Positions 1 to 8,810 of a DNA stretch of 64,000 bases are shown here, piece by piece; the stretch's first letter is position 1; the number at the start of each line of letters is the position of its first letter. The notes under the pieces are model-generated. The model saw only the letters and a list, made by a program, of their open reading frames with translations. It was not told where the DNA came from and did no database searches. A program made the position numbers and the translations under genes. This DNA is from Streptomyces sp. NBC_00569 (lineage in GTDB: Bacteria; Actinomycetota; Actinomycetes; Streptomycetales; Streptomycetaceae): assembly GCF_036345255.1 (NCBI RefSeq), contig NZ_CP107783.1:7424001-7488000 (forward strand). Reading direction: 5' to 3'.

Positions 1-874
1 CGAACCGCACGACGACGCCCGGCTCCGCGGCCAGCGCGTCCACGTCGGTGAAGTTCGACATCAGCGGCACGGCGCACACGGCGACGCGCAGCACGTCCTC
101 GCCGACGGGCGCCGTGGTCTGTGACTCGCGCACGGAGCCGCGCAGCGACACGCGCAGCCCGTCCTCCTCGTCGATGCCGAGTCCGTGCTGGAAGGGGAGC
201 ACTCCGTACGTGGCCCGTCCGGTCAGGTCCTTGAGCATGTCGAGGCCGGGCTCGAGCAGGGAGACGTCCCCGCGGAACTTGTTCACCAGATAGCCGGCCA
301 GCAGCTCCTGGTCCTCGGGCGCGAGCAGCGCCGTCGTGCCGAAGAACGACGCGAAGACGCCGCCGCGGTCGATGTCGCCGACCACGAGCACGGGCAGCCG
401 CGCGGCCCGCGCGATCCCCATGTTGACGATGTCGGTGCGGCGCAGGTTGATCTCGGCGGGAGAGCCCGCCCCTTCACAGATCACGGCGTCATAGCTGCCC
501 CGGAGTTCCTCCAGGCATCCCACGACGGTGTCCAGGAGCGCGGCCTGCCGCCCCCCGTGGTAACCACGGGCGCTCAACTCGCCCACCGGCCTGCCCATGA
601 GCACCACCTGGCTGCTCCGGTCACTGCCCGGCTTCAGCAGTACGGGGTTCATCAGGGCGCTCGGCTCGACGCGGGCGGCCTGCGCCTGCATGGCCTGCGC
701 ACGGCCGATCTCGGCGCCCTCGCGCGTCACGAAGGAGTTGAGGGACATGTTCTGTCCCTTGAACGGCGCGACCTTCACCCCCTGGCGCACCAGCCACCGG
801 CAGATGCCGGCGGTGACGACGCTCTTCCCGGCATCGGACGTGGTCCCTGCCACCAGCAGTCCGCCACCACTCAC
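1..874 (-). CDS. cobQ: Cobyric acid synthase CobQ/CbiP, N-terminal part (runs off left edge)
   Basis: This enzyme amidates four side chains of adenosyl-cobyrinic a,c-diamide, using glutamine and ATP, in cobalamin synthesis. About 291 of the roughly 490 residues normal for the family are present. The N-terminal dethiobiotin-synthetase-like ATPase domain is visible: GTTSDAGKS near residues 9-17, then [10 protein letters not shown], and [12 protein letters not shown] further on. The C-terminal glutamine amidotransferase domain lies outside the window. The start is the GTG at 874-872, which overlaps the stop of cbiB in a GTGA junction, so translational coupling is likely. The gene belongs to the riboswitch-led cobalamin operon. 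Confidence 0.93.
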   Translation of the reverse strand, partial: MSGGGLLVAGTTSDAGKSVVTAGICRWLVRQGVKVAPFKGQNMSLNSFVTREGAEIGRAQAMQAQAARVEPSALMNPVLLKPGSDRSSQVVLMGRPVGELSARGYHGGRQAALLDTVVGCLEELRGSYDAVICEGAGSPAEINLRRTDIVNMGIARAARLPVLVVGDIDRGGVFASFFGTTALLAPEDQELLAGYLVNKFRGDVSLLEPGLDMLKDLTGRATYGVLPFQHGLGIDEEDGLRVSLRGSVRESQTTAPVGEDVLRVAVCAVPLMSNFTDVDALAAEPGVVVRF

Positions 875-1812
875 GACTTCCCCCTCCGCAACAGTGCCCG
901 CCCGGCGACACACACGCCGAGGGCCAGCCAGCTCACGCGCCGCGAGAGCCGCGCCGCCCGCTCGACGTCGGCGGTCTCCACGGACCGGCCCGACGCGTTC
1001 AGCACGGGCCGGTTCTCGACCCGCCCGCCGTACGACAACGTGCCCCCGAGCCGCACCCCGAGCGCCCCCGCGAACGAGGCCTCGACGACACCGGCGTTGG
1101 GGCTCGGGTGCAGCCGCGCGTCCTCGCGCCACGCGGTGAGCGCGCCGCGCGGACGGCCGCCCGCGACCGCGGCGAGCACGCCGGTCAGCCGCGCCCCCGG
1201 CCAGCCGGCCACGTCGTCGAGGCGCGCGGACGCCCAGCCGTAACGGCGGTACCTGGCCGACTTGTGCCCGACCATGGCGTCCAGGGTGTTCACGGCGCGG
1301 AAGGCGACGAGCCCGGGGACCCCGGCGACGGCGCCCCACACGAGCGCGCCCACGACGGCGTCGGAGGTGTTCTCGGCTACGGACTCGACGACGGCCCGCG
1401 CGATCCCGTCCGCGTCCAGGGCCTGCGGGTCACGCCCGCACAGATGCGGCAGCCGCTCGCGTGCCGCGTCCACGTCACCGGCGGCCAGCGCGCCCCCGAT
1501 GGCGCGCGCCTCGCGCCCCAGCGACGTACCGCCGACCACAGCCCAGGTGGCGGCGGCGGTCAGTGCGAGGGAGGCGGCGGGGGAGCGGCGCACGGCGCGC
1601 GCGGCGAGGCCACCGGCGACGGCGGCGCCCCCGGCGCACACGGCGGTGTGCAGCGCGCCCCACCCGCGGTGGTCGCTCCACAGCACTCGCTCGACGGCGC
1701 CCGCGGCCCGCCCGAACGCGGCGACCGGATGCCCGCGGCGCGGATCGCCGAACAGGAGGTCACCGAGGAGTCCGGCGGCGCTGCCGTACGCGAAGACGCG
1801 CTCGGCTCGCAC
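871..1812 (-). CDS. cbiB: Adenosylcobinamide-phosphate synthase CbiB/CobD
   Basis: A polytopic membrane enzyme of 313 aa that attaches the aminopropanol arm to adenosylcobyric acid. The family motif GDPRRGHPV lies near the N-terminus, and [22 protein letters not shown] with [17 protein letters not shown] in the middle are typical of CbiB. I chose the GTG at 1812 because homologues begin close to [10 protein letters not shown] longer frame continues upstream to 1905, but its extra residues look like non-coding leader. The gene follows a cobalamin riboswitch by about 90 bases and overlaps cobQ by four bases, so repression by cobalamin is expected. Confidence 0.92.
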   Translation of the reverse strand: MRAERVFAYGSAAGLLGDLLFGDPRRGHPVAAFGRAAGAVERVLWSDHRGWGALHTAVCAGGAAVAGGLAARAVRRSPAASLALTAAATWAVVGGTSLGREARAIGGALAAGDVDAARERLPHLCGRDPQALDADGIARAVVESVAENTSDAVVGALVWGAVAGVPGLVAFRAVNTLDAMVGHKSARYRRYGWASARLDDVAGWPGARLTGVLAAVAGGRPRGALTAWREDARLHPSPNAGVVEASFAGALGVRLGGTLSYGGRVENRPVLNASGRSVETADVERAARLSRRVSWLALGVCVAGRALLRRGKS

Positions 1813-1899
1813 GGTCAGCCCGCCGCTACGGCGAACGGAACCCTTGTACTCGTTCTCGGCGGGAGCACCCGCAACTGGCAGCCGCGCATGGCGATATGT

Positions 1900-2085
1900 C
1901 CTCACTCAGGGTGTCCACGCCCTGGTTGGAAGAGACCGGCGGCGAGAGTTCCTGGCTCGCGGGGATCACTCCCCGGTGACAGTGGCGGGACCGCGCCGGA
2001 TTCGCACCGGCTTCCTCTCCTGCTGCCGTAGATGGCCCCGGAAGTCCACCACGCTCCGCGAACGCCCGTCAACTTGCCGTTGACC
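1900..2085 (-). promoter_or_regulatory. Cobalamin (B12) riboswitch
   Basis: Read on the minus strand, this leader contains the cobalamin riboswitch core GCCGGTGCGAATCCGGCGCG (2011-1992), directly followed by GTCCCGCCACTGTCAC. The B12 box AGCCAGGAACTC is at 1957-1946. Both elements are in the standard order and spacing. The outer boundaries are estimated. It sits upstream of cbiB-cobQ and should turn the operon off when adenosylcobalamin is abundant. Confidence 0.93.
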
Positions 2086-2118
2086 TGCGAAGGGAGAGTG
2101 TGCTGAGGCACACACGAA

Positions 2119-2154
2119 GCGGGGTGCGGGACGCCTTCGCGTCCCGCACCCCGC
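2119..2154 (-). terminator. Strong hairpin terminator after the pit operon
   Basis: A perfect 16-bp inverted repeat (2119-2134 with 2139-2154) with a four-base loop CTTC. It lies just past the stop of the small membrane protein gene (2176) and before the cobalamin riboswitch. It probably ends the phosphate-transport transcript and isolates the cobalamin leader. Confidence 0.8.
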
Positions 2155-2175
2155 ACTCCTGCCGGTTACCTCCGG

Positions 2176-2397
2176 TCAGGCGACGATCAGGAAGATCCCG
2201 TACCCGACGGCCGCCGCGCACAGGGCGAAGCAGGCGTACGCGCCGGAGACGGCCAGCGCCGCCGAGTTGCCCTGGGCCGCCGCGGACTCCCGCTTGGTGA
2301 GGCCGACGATGCCGAGGGTGAACAGGCCCACGAGGGCCACCGTGATCACGAGGCTGACTCCGAACACGGAGCCGAGTGCTGCCCAGTCGATGTGCAT
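2176..2397 (-). CDS. Small two-helix membrane protein next to PiT transporter
   Basis: A 73-aa protein with two hydrophobic helices, roughly residues 8-33 and 48-72, joined by a short polar loop (TKRESAAAQGNS). No catalytic motif is visible. It starts 15 bases after the stop of the PiT phosphate transporter on the same strand, and a strong terminator follows it, so the two form one transcript. A role as a small accessory subunit of the transporter is an inference from context only. I know no experimental function. Confidence 0.8.
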   Translation of the reverse strand: MHIDWAALGSVFGVSLVITVALVGLFTLGIVGLTKRESAAAQGNSAALAVSGAYACFALCAAAVGYGIFLIVA

Positions 2398-2412
2398 AGC
2401 GCTGCTGCTTCC

Positions 2413-3687
2413 TTAGACCGTGGCCGGTCGCGCGGGCTCCGCGGAGGGCGGGGCGGGCGAGGCGGGAATGGTGGTCTTCACGTCGGTGTCCAGGCCGGCG
2501 ACCGTGCCGGTGGGCGGCGGGGTGACGGCCGCGATCGCGGTGGTCACGACGCCTGCGGGCTCGTCCGGGACGTCGGCGCCGTCGATGTCGTCGTCCGTGA
2601 CGTTCGTGTGGTCGATCGAGTTGCGCCGCGACAGCGCCCAGATGGTGCCCGCGCCGGCGATCAGGAGCAGCGCGGTGACGGCGACGCCCCACGAGCCCTG
2701 CTTGGTGAGGAACTCGGCGCCCGCACCGACCAGACCGGCGGCCGGCAGGGTCAGGCCCCAGGCGATGAACATGCGGGTCGCGGTCGACCAGCGGACGACG
2801 CCGCCCTTGCGGCCGAGGCCCGAGCCCATCACGGCGCCGGAGCAGACCTGCGTCGTGGAGAGCGAGAAGCCGATGTGCGAGGAGGCGAGGATCGCGGTCG
2901 CGGCGCTGGTCTGGGCGGCGAAGCCCTGCTGCGGCGCGAGGTCCGTGAGGCCCTTGCCCATGGTGCGGATGATGCGCCAGCCGCCGAGGTAGGTGCCGAG
3001 CGCGATGGCCGTACCGGCCGAGACGATGACCCACATCGGGGGGTTCGCACCGGGGTTCAGGACGCCGCCCGTGATCAGGGCGAGCGTGATGATGCCCATC
3101 GTCTTCTGCGCGTCGTTCGTGCCGTGCGCCAGCGAGACCAGGCCCGCGGAGGCGATCTGCCCGGCGCGGTAGCCCTTGGCGGTCGCCTTCTGGTCGGTCT
3201 TGCTGCCTATCCGGTACGTGAGCCGGGTGGCCAGCATCGCGGCGATGCCCGCCACGAGCGGCGCGGCGACGGCCGGGAGGAGGATCTTGGTGACGACGGT
3301 GCCGCCGTCGATCGACGACCAGCCCATCGACATCACGGCGGCACCGATGAGGCCGCCGAAGAGAGCGTGGGAGGAGCTGGAGGGGAGCCCCACCAGCCAG
3401 GTCAGGAGATTCCAGAGGATGGCGCCCACCAGCGCCGCGAAGATGACCTCGGTCTTGAGACCGTCCTCGTTGATGATGCCGCCGGAGATCGTCTTGGCGA
3501 CCTCCACGGAGAGGAAGGCTCCGACGAGGTTCAGCACGGCGGACATGGCCACCGCCGTCTTGGGCTTGAGGGCGCCGGTCGAGATGGTGGTGGCCATCGC
3601 GTTGGCTGTGTCGTGGAAACCGTTCGTGAAATCGAACACGAGAGCGGTGACGATCACGATCCCGAGGAGAAGCGTGATGTGTTCCAT
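2413..3687 (-). CDS. pitH2: Low-affinity inorganic phosphate transporter, PiT family
   Basis: A 424-aa integral membrane H+/phosphate symporter. The two PiT signature repeats are visible: DFTNGFHDTANAMATTI near residues 19-35 and SLAHGTNDAQKTMGIITLA near the middle. The long hydrophilic C-terminal tail is Thr/Pro-rich. The gene pairs with a 73-aa membrane protein downstream. Two direct PHO-box units and a -10 hexamer lie 37-69 bases upstream of the ATG, indicating PhoP control. The symbol follows the S. coelicolor neighbour of the cobalamin genes and is by synteny, from memory. Confidence 0.93.
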   Translation of the reverse strand: MEHITLLLGIVIVTALVFDFTNGFHDTANAMATTISTGALKPKTAVAMSAVLNLVGAFLSVEVAKTISGGIINEDGLKTEVIFAALVGAILWNLLTWLVGLPSSSSHALFGGLIGAAVMSMGWSSIDGGTVVTKILLPAVAAPLVAGIAAMLATRLTYRIGSKTDQKATAKGYRAGQIASAGLVSLAHGTNDAQKTMGIITLALITGGVLNPGANPPMWVIVSAGTAIALGTYLGGWRIIRTMGKGLTDLAPQQGFAAQTSAATAILASSHIGFSLSTTQVCSGAVMGSGLGRKGGVVRWSTATRMFIAWGLTLPAAGLVGAGAEFLTKQGSWGVAVTALLLIAGAGTIWALSRRNSIDHTNVTDDDIDGADVPDEPAGVVTTAIAAVTPPPTGTVAGLDTDVKTTIPASPAPPSAEPARPATV

Positions 3688-3723
3688 TTACCCAGGCTTC
3701 TGTTGGACGTCAGTGGCTCGGCG

Positions 3724-3756
3724 ACCGTAGGCAATCTGAGTGAACGGAAGATGAAC
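3724..3756 (-). promoter_or_regulatory. PHO box plus -10 of the phosphate transporter promoter
   Basis: On the minus strand, GTTCATCTTCC (3756-3746) is followed immediately by GTTCACTCAGA (3745-3735). These are two 11-base direct-repeat units matching the Streptomyces PhoP-box core GTTCAYY. Five bases further on is a -10-like TACGGT (3729-3724). The box replaces the -35 region, the geometry expected for activation. The ATG is 36 bases downstream of the -10. The rest of the 3688-3876 gap shows nothing else I recognise. Confidence 0.75.
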
Positions 3757-3876
3757 TGGGGCGGGCGGTGTGGTGACTCGAAGCGGAGCGCCGCCATTCC
3801 GTTGAGAACGGGGCGGCGGCACGGGGCCGCCCGCGAAGCGGAACGGTGGCCGAATCAAGCGGAAGCGAGCCCTCCG

Positions 3877-4620
3877 CTAGCCGCGGGCGAACCTTCGCAA
3901 CTGGGCCCGCGAACCGTTGAAGAGATTCTGGTCACCCGGCAGTCCGCCGCTGTGGTCGTACTGCCAGAACGTCCAGTACGACCAGCCCGAGGGCAGCGCC
4001 CCGGCGGACTCGTCGTAGCGGGCGAGCCACAGCGCATGGTTGCCCGCGAAGGCCGCGCTGTTGCCCGTGCACGTCTTCCACCAGTGGTAATTGGTGTAGA
4101 TCACCGGCCGGCGGCCCGTCCTGCGGCGCACCTCGTCGCTGAACGACCTGATCCAGGAGACCGTCTTCGCCTTGCTCAGGCCGTAGCACTTCTTCGAGCT
4201 GTACGGGTTGTACTCGATGTCGAGCGCCGGCGGCAGCGTCCAGCCGTCCGCCTGCCACGCACCCCCGTTGCGTACGAAGTACGAGGCCTGCGTCCGGCCG
4301 GACGACTTGTCCGGGAGCGCGAAGTGGTACGCGCCGCGGATGATGCCCGCGCTCCGCGCTCCGTCGTACTGCTGGCCGAAATAGGGATTGCGGTAGGTGG
4401 TGGACTCGGTCGCCTTGACGTAGACGAACCGTGCGCCCTTGCTCCTGGCCTTCCGCCAGTCGACGTTCTTCTGGTGCGACGAGACGTCGTGTCCCTTGGT
4501 GCCGCCCGCCGCGGACGCAGGAGTCTGGGCGAGAGCGGTCCCCCCGAACGTCAGGGCGGCCAGTGATGTCGCGGTCGCGATGTGCGCACGGCGACGGGAC
4601 GGTTTGTTACCACGAGCCAT
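3877..4620 (-). CDS. Secreted GH25 lysozyme (muramidase)
   Basis: A 247-aa secreted hydrolase that cuts the beta-1,4 bond between MurNAc and GlcNAc in peptidoglycan. An N-terminal signal peptide (twin-arginine-like RRR, a hydrophobic core, then ALAQTPASAA) ends near residue 37. The GH25 domain follows: GHDVSSHQKNVDW, FVYVKATESTTY, GAYHFALP, PPALDIEYNPYSSK (the catalytic Asp-x-Glu), PVIYTNYHWW and WTFWQYDHSG. I start at the ATG at 4620, which has a GGGGGA ribosome-binding site six bases upstream; an ATG at 4647 has none. It has no wall-binding repeats, so it is a single-domain enzyme. Confidence 0.92.
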   Translation of the reverse strand: MARGNKPSRRRAHIATATSLAALTFGGTALAQTPASAAGGTKGHDVSSHQKNVDWRKARSKGARFVYVKATESTTYRNPYFGQQYDGARSAGIIRGAYHFALPDKSSGRTQASYFVRNGGAWQADGWTLPPALDIEYNPYSSKKCYGLSKAKTVSWIRSFSDEVRRRTGRRPVIYTNYHWWKTCTGNSAAFAGNHALWLARYDESAGALPSGWSYWTFWQYDHSGGLPGDQNLFNGSRAQLRRFARG

Positions 4621-4811
4621 GTTTTCCCCCGAAATGGCGACGTGCATGACACATCCCGCCGGAGGCTACCGGAAGATCCCTCTATGCCCATCCATTCCCG
4701 GCCAATCGTTTCCAGGCGGGTATTCACGCCTATTCGTGTGCTTCCGGACTCCTGGGCTCCGCACTGAAGTGCCCGGGCCTCACGACCCGCGCGGGCCCGC
4801 CGGACGGCTGG

Positions 4812-4817
4812 CAGGAT
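4812..4817 (+). promoter_or_regulatory. -10-like CAGGAT, six bases before the aldolase ATG
   Basis: CAGGAT is followed by exactly six bases and then the ATG at 4824, with no Shine-Dalgarno sequence. This is the spacing of a leaderless transcript. The remaining 4621-4811 stretch between the divergent muramidase and aldolase genes shows no further gene. Confidence 0.45.
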
Positions 4818-4823
4818 GCGGGC

Positions 4824-5501
4824 ATGGCGGAGGAACCTGGCGGTGCGGAGCAGGGCGCGGACGAGCGGGCGCGGGCGTGGAGCGCGCTCGTGGCGACGGC
4901 CCGGCGCACCGTTGCCGACGGCCTCGTCGTCGGGACCTCGGGAAACGTCTCGGTGCGGATCGGCGACACCGTCCTCGTCACGCCCAGCGGGGTCCCCTAC
5001 GACGAGCTCACCCCCGACGACCTCGTCGCCGTCGGCCTCGACGGCGAGCAGAAGGCCGGGACCCTGACCCCGACCAGCGAACTCCCGATGCATCTCGCGG
5101 TCTACCGCGCCACGCCCGCCCGCGCGGTCGTCCACACCCACGCGGTCCACGCCACCGCCGTCTCCACCCTCGTGCCCGAACTCCCACTCATCCACTACAT
5201 GGCCGCGGCCCTCGGCGGGCCCGTCCGGGTTGCCCCGTATGCGACGTACGGCACCGAGCGGTTGGCCGGGAACGTCCTCGACGCTCTCGAGGAACGGACA
5301 GGCTGCCTGCTCCAGAACCACGGCACCCTCACCTACGGCGACACCCTCGCCGCCGCCTACGACCGCACGGCCCAGCTCGAATGGCTGTGCCGCGTCTGGC
5401 TCACCGCGAGCTCCCACCCGCACCACACCCCGACGCTCCTCACCCGCGACCAGGTGCGCGAGGTGGAGGAAAAGCTGCGCGGCTACGGGCAGCGGGGCTG
5501 A
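4824..5501 (+). CDS. Class II aldolase/adducin family protein (L-fuculose-phosphate-aldolase-like)
   Basis: A 225-aa cytosolic zinc aldolase of the AraD/FucA fold. Family hallmarks are GLVVGTSGNVSVRIGD near residues 31-46, TPSGVPYDEL, TSELPMHLAVYR with the catalytic Glu, the zinc ligands HTHAVH near residue 105, and LLQNHGTLTYG with the third zinc histidine. The likely reaction is reversible cleavage of a sugar phosphate to DHAP and an aldehyde. The exact sugar cannot be read from the sequence, and no sugar kinase or isomerase is adjacent. The start is supported by a -10-like hexamer six bases upstream. Confidence 0.85.
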   Translation: MAEEPGGAEQGADERARAWSALVATARRTVADGLVVGTSGNVSVRIGDTVLVTPSGVPYDELTPDDLVAVGLDGEQKAGTLTPTSELPMHLAVYRATPARAVVHTHAVHATAVSTLVPELPLIHYMAAALGGPVRVAPYATYGTERLAGNVLDALEERTGCLLQNHGTLTYGDTLAAAYDRTAQLEWLCRVWLTASSHPHHTPTLLTRDQVREVEEKLRGYGQRG

Positions 5502-5570
5502 ACCGCCACCCGGCGCCGCCGTGGCCGCGCCCCACTGGCCGGTCGGAGCCCGGGCGCGGACACTGGGACG

Positions 5571-6698
5571 GTGCGCACCGCCAGAGCGACGGCCGCTGCC
5601 GTCACCGCAGTCATCGGTGCCGGCGCGGCCGCGGTCGCGGTCGGCCGGTTGGCCAGCAATGCCGCCCTCAAGGCGCCCGCGGGCCGGCCGCTCCCCACCG
5701 AGCCACGCCTGACCGTCCACGCCACCGCCGCGGGCCAGATCACCCTCACCCGCGACCTGGCCTCCCTGCGCCCGGGCACCTACGGCCTGAGCGGCGACGG
5801 GTTCCACGCCGTGGTCGGGCCCGTCCTCGAGTCCGCCCCGCACGCCGCGCACGCCGTCGTGCGACGCCTGGAGCGCGTCACCCACGGCTCACTCGAATCC
5901 GGTGCCAAGGCCTGGCTCACGCCCCAGGTCCACATCGGTGACCCCAAGGCGGCGCTCGGCCTCGACCACGCAGACATCGACATCCCCGGCGAACTGGGCG
6001 CACTCCCCGCCTGGTTCGTCCCCGGCGCCCGCGACACCTGGGTCATCACCGTCCACGGCCTGGGCACCACCCGCGAGCACCCCATGGTCCTCATGGACTT
6101 CCTGCACCGCCAGCGCTTCCCCGTGCTCGACCTCGCCTACCGCGGCGACCTCGGCGCCCCCCGCTCCCCGGACGGCCTCGGCCACCTCGGCGAGACGGAG
6201 TGGCGCGACCTGGACGCCGCGATCCGCTACGCCGTGCGCTACGGCGCGCAGCGCGTCATCGTGCACGGCTGGTCGACCGGCGCCGCCATGGCACTGCACG
6301 CGGCGGCCCATTCCGCTTTGCGGGACCGCATCTCCGGACTCGTCCTCGACTCACCCGTCCTCGCGTGGGGCGTGACGCTGCGTGCCCTCGCCGGAGCCCG
6401 CGGCATCCCCGGCCCCCTGCTGCCGCTCGCGGTCCGCGCCGCCCAGGGCCGCACCGGGCTGCACGGCGACCGCCTGGACACCGCCGCCCACCCGGACACG
6501 CTCAAGGTCCCCACGCTCGTCATGCACGGCCCCGACGACGAGATCGCCCCCTGGGCCCTGTCCCGCGAACTGGCCGCCCGGCGACCCGATTTGGTCACCC
6601 TCCACACTGTCGGCAACGCCCCGCACGGAGCCATGTGGAACGCGGACCCACACACGTACGAGGAGACGCTGCGCCGCTTCCTCACCCCCCTCATGTAG
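5571..6698 (+). CDS. Membrane-anchored alpha/beta hydrolase
   Basis: A 375-aa protein. The N-terminus carries one hydrophobic segment (about residues 6-28), probably a membrane anchor or uncleaved signal. The alpha/beta-hydrolase domain starts around residue 150. The oxyanion region is VITVHGLGTTREHP, the nucleophile elbow is HGWSTGA, the acid is in VMHGPDDEIAPW and the final His in NAPHGAMWN. The substrate is unknown. GTG 5571 is chosen because GACACT lies exactly six bases upstream, a leaderless arrangement. It follows the aldolase by 69 bases on the same strand. Confidence 0.85.
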   Translation: MRTARATAAAVTAVIGAGAAAVAVGRLASNAALKAPAGRPLPTEPRLTVHATAAGQITLTRDLASLRPGTYGLSGDGFHAVVGPVLESAPHAAHAVVRRLERVTHGSLESGAKAWLTPQVHIGDPKAALGLDHADIDIPGELGALPAWFVPGARDTWVITVHGLGTTREHPMVLMDFLHRQRFPVLDLAYRGDLGAPRSPDGLGHLGETEWRDLDAAIRYAVRYGAQRVIVHGWSTGAAMALHAAAHSALRDRISGLVLDSPVLAWGVTLRALAGARGIPGPLLPLAVRAAQGRTGLHGDRLDTAAHPDTLKVPTLVMHGPDDEIAPWALSRELAARRPDLVTLHTVGNAPHGAMWNADPHTYEETLRRFLTPLM

Positions 6699-6878
6699 CT
6701 CCGCCGCAGCTCCGGCGGACCCACCGGAACCGCCCGCCGGCCGCACGGGACAGATGCGCAGGAAGGCCCGCGTAGACCCCCGGCGTGCGCCGGTCCGCGG
6801 ACCCTCCCGCGACGCCCGCAAAGAGCCCCGGAACCATTCCGTTTGGGTTTTCGGACCGTCAACCGGAAGACTGCCCCC

Positions 6879-8294
6879 GTGACGTCCCGTATCCCGCGCG
6901 ACTCCAGGCTCCGACTTGTCCGCCCGCGCACCCTCGCCGCCGCCCCCGTGCGGGCAGACGGAGTGGTGACCCAGGCTCGCCCGCCCCGCCCGGCGCCCCG
7001 CCCGCCGGAGGGCACCCCACCACCGGCGGAGCTGGCCCGCATGGCCCGCCGCGGCCTGGCCGACGCCGTCCGCGTGGCCCGCTGGGCCGACGCCGTCCTC
7101 AGCCCCGGCAGCGGCCACGGCGCCCCCGACGGCAGGGGCGCCCTGTCCGCGCCCACCGCCGAACGCGCGGCGGCCGACCTGGAGCTGACCCCGCGACAGG
7201 TCCGCGCCGACTGGGACACCGCACGCCTCGCGGGCCTCGTCGAGGTGCACGGCGACAGCGCGCGCCCCGGCTGGCGCCTGCGCGCCTGGGACCGCGACGA
7301 CACCGCCGTGCTGCGCGGCTGGGTCGCGCTCTTCGACGCCTGGTCCCTGGCCCACCCCGCCGGCGAGAGCCTCGAGGCCGCCGCGGTCGCCGAGGTCGTC
7401 GAGGCGATGCCCCAGGTGCTCTCCCTCCTCCAGCTCTCCGCCGGCCCGGTCCCCGTCCCGCAGCTCCTCGACCTGCTCGGCCAGCGCGTCGAGGAACTGC
7501 GCACGGAGCGCTGCGAGATCCCCTACGGTCCGCAGCCCGAGCGCACCGGACCCGCGACCGGCACCACCGGCGCCGACCTCCCCCCGCTCCTCGACTGGGC
7601 CCTGCACGGCCTCGCCGCCGTCGGCGCCCTCACCTACGCCGACGGCCAGGCGACCCTCACGCCGCTCGGCAGCTGGGCGGTCTGGGTCAAGCTGGAGCAG
7701 ATCTGCGTCGCCGCCCAGTCCCCGGCGGGCAACATCGAGCAGTCCGCCGAGGACATGCTCAGAGGCTGCGCACGGCTGCGCCCGAACGCGGCCCGTGCCG
7801 AGTACCGCGCCTGGCTCGCCGCCCGTCCCGTCGGCAGCGCCGTCACCGAGCTGATCGTCGCCGCCCGTGGCGAGGACGCCCTGCTGCGCGGCCTCGCCTT
7901 CGAGGCGCTGCGCGTCGTCGGAGCCCCCGCCGAGCCGGTCGTCCGATCCGTCGCCGAGGAGCCGCCCCTGCGCCCCTACGCGCTGCTGTGGCTCGCCGAG
8001 TACGAAGGCGCCGATCCCGAGGACGTCCACATGGTGCTGACCCGCGAGGAGACCACCTGGCTGTGGGTGGACACCGCGGCGGCCGTCGCCGACCACGGCG
8101 AGGCCCAGCTCCTCGTGCGCCATCTGGAGTCCGCCGTGCAGCCCACCGTGCCGGCACTGCTCGACGAGGTCCGGGCGGCCGGGCATCCGCGTACCGTGCA
8201 GGTCCTCGTGGCGCTGGCCGCGGCGCACCCGGATCCGGCGCTCGCCAAGGCCGTCCGCCGGGCCGCCTTCCAGGTGCACACCGGAGGCGCGTGA
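6879..8294 (+). CDS. Uncharacterised 471-aa protein, probable helical-repeat/winged-helix
   Basis: I do not recognise a named family. The protein is soluble, with no signal or membrane helix. After a basic, proline-rich N-terminus (about 60 residues) comes a region with helix-turn-helix character (ERAAADLELTPRQVRADWDTARLAGLVEVHG, roughly residues 100-130), reminiscent of a winged-helix module. The C-terminal third (from GEDALLRGLAFEALRVVG) resembles HEAT-like helical repeats. The frame extends upstream to a TTG at 6843. I prefer GTG 6879, where the sequence becomes compositionally normal. Homologues in Streptomyces are annotated hypothetical, as far as I recall. Confidence 0.75.
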   Translation: MTSRIPRDSRLRLVRPRTLAAAPVRADGVVTQARPPRPAPRPPEGTPPPAELARMARRGLADAVRVARWADAVLSPGSGHGAPDGRGALSAPTAERAAADLELTPRQVRADWDTARLAGLVEVHGDSARPGWRLRAWDRDDTAVLRGWVALFDAWSLAHPAGESLEAAAVAEVVEAMPQVLSLLQLSAGPVPVPQLLDLLGQRVEELRTERCEIPYGPQPERTGPATGTTGADLPPLLDWALHGLAAVGALTYADGQATLTPLGSWAVWVKLEQICVAAQSPAGNIEQSAEDMLRGCARLRPNAARAEYRAWLAARPVGSAVTELIVAARGEDALLRGLAFEALRVVGAPAEPVVRSVAEEPPLRPYALLWLAEYEGADPEDVHMVLTREETTWLWVDTAAAVADHGEAQLLVRHLESAVQPTVPALLDEVRAAGHPRTVQVLVALAAAHPDPALAKAVRRAAFQVHTGGA

Positions 8295-8309
8295 CACCGC
8301 GCCCCGCGA

Positions 8310-8720
8310 TCAGGCCGGTATCTCCGGCGCGTAGGTCCCGAAGCTCCACACGTTGCCCTCGGCGTCCTTGGCCATGTAGTCCCGGGAGCCGTAGTCCTGG
8401 TCCGTCGGGGGCATCAGGATCTGAACGCCGTGCTCGACGGCGCGGCGGTGATGGGCGTCGACATCGTCCACGACGACATAGATCCCGGTCGGTCCCGCTC
8501 CCCGCATGGCCTCGTCGAAACGGCCGCCGCGGCCCTTCGAGCCGAGCATCACCGCGCCGTTCCCGTACGTCAGCTCGGCGTGCATCACCGAGCCGCCCTC
8601 GCCCTCGTGCACGGCCGCGGCGGTGAAGCCGAACGCCGAGGTCAGCTGCTCGATCGCGGCCTTCGCGTCGGCGTACAGCAAGGACGGGTAGAAACTCGCG
8701 CGCCCCTTCGTACCGCTCAC
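8310..8720 (-). CDS. VOC (glyoxalase/bleomycin-resistance fold) family protein, PhnB-like
   Basis: A 136-aa protein of the vicinal-oxygen-chelate fold. Visible features are FYPSLLYADAKAAIEQLTSAFGF at the N-terminus, VMHAELTYGNGAVMLGS in the middle, and VVVDDVDAHHRRAVEHG ... DYGSRDYMAKDAEGNVWSFGTY at the C-terminus, with the usual DxxGNxW motif. Such proteins bind a metal and act as dioxygenases, isomerases or drug binders; the substrate here is unknown. The start is GTG 8720, eight bases after AAGGAG; a GTG nine bases upstream is too close to that site. It converges on the preceding gene with a 15-base gap. Confidence 0.85.
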   Translation of the reverse strand: MSGTKGRASFYPSLLYADAKAAIEQLTSAFGFTAAAVHEGEGGSVMHAELTYGNGAVMLGSKGRGGRFDEAMRGAGPTGIYVVVDDVDAHHRRAVEHGVQILMPPTDQDYGSRDYMAKDAEGNVWSFGTYAPEIPA

Positions 8721-8810
8721 CGTGCTCACTCCTTCTTCGCCGGTCGGAATGTGCTGCCCGATCCAGACTGGCACCCGGCACCGACAATCCGCCCCGTGAG
8801 GCGGGCCCGC

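Noticed and set aside
2392..4566. A 724-aa plus-strand open frame across the phosphate transporter and muramidase genes
   Set aside because: It runs antisense to two genes with clear family motifs and across their promoters.
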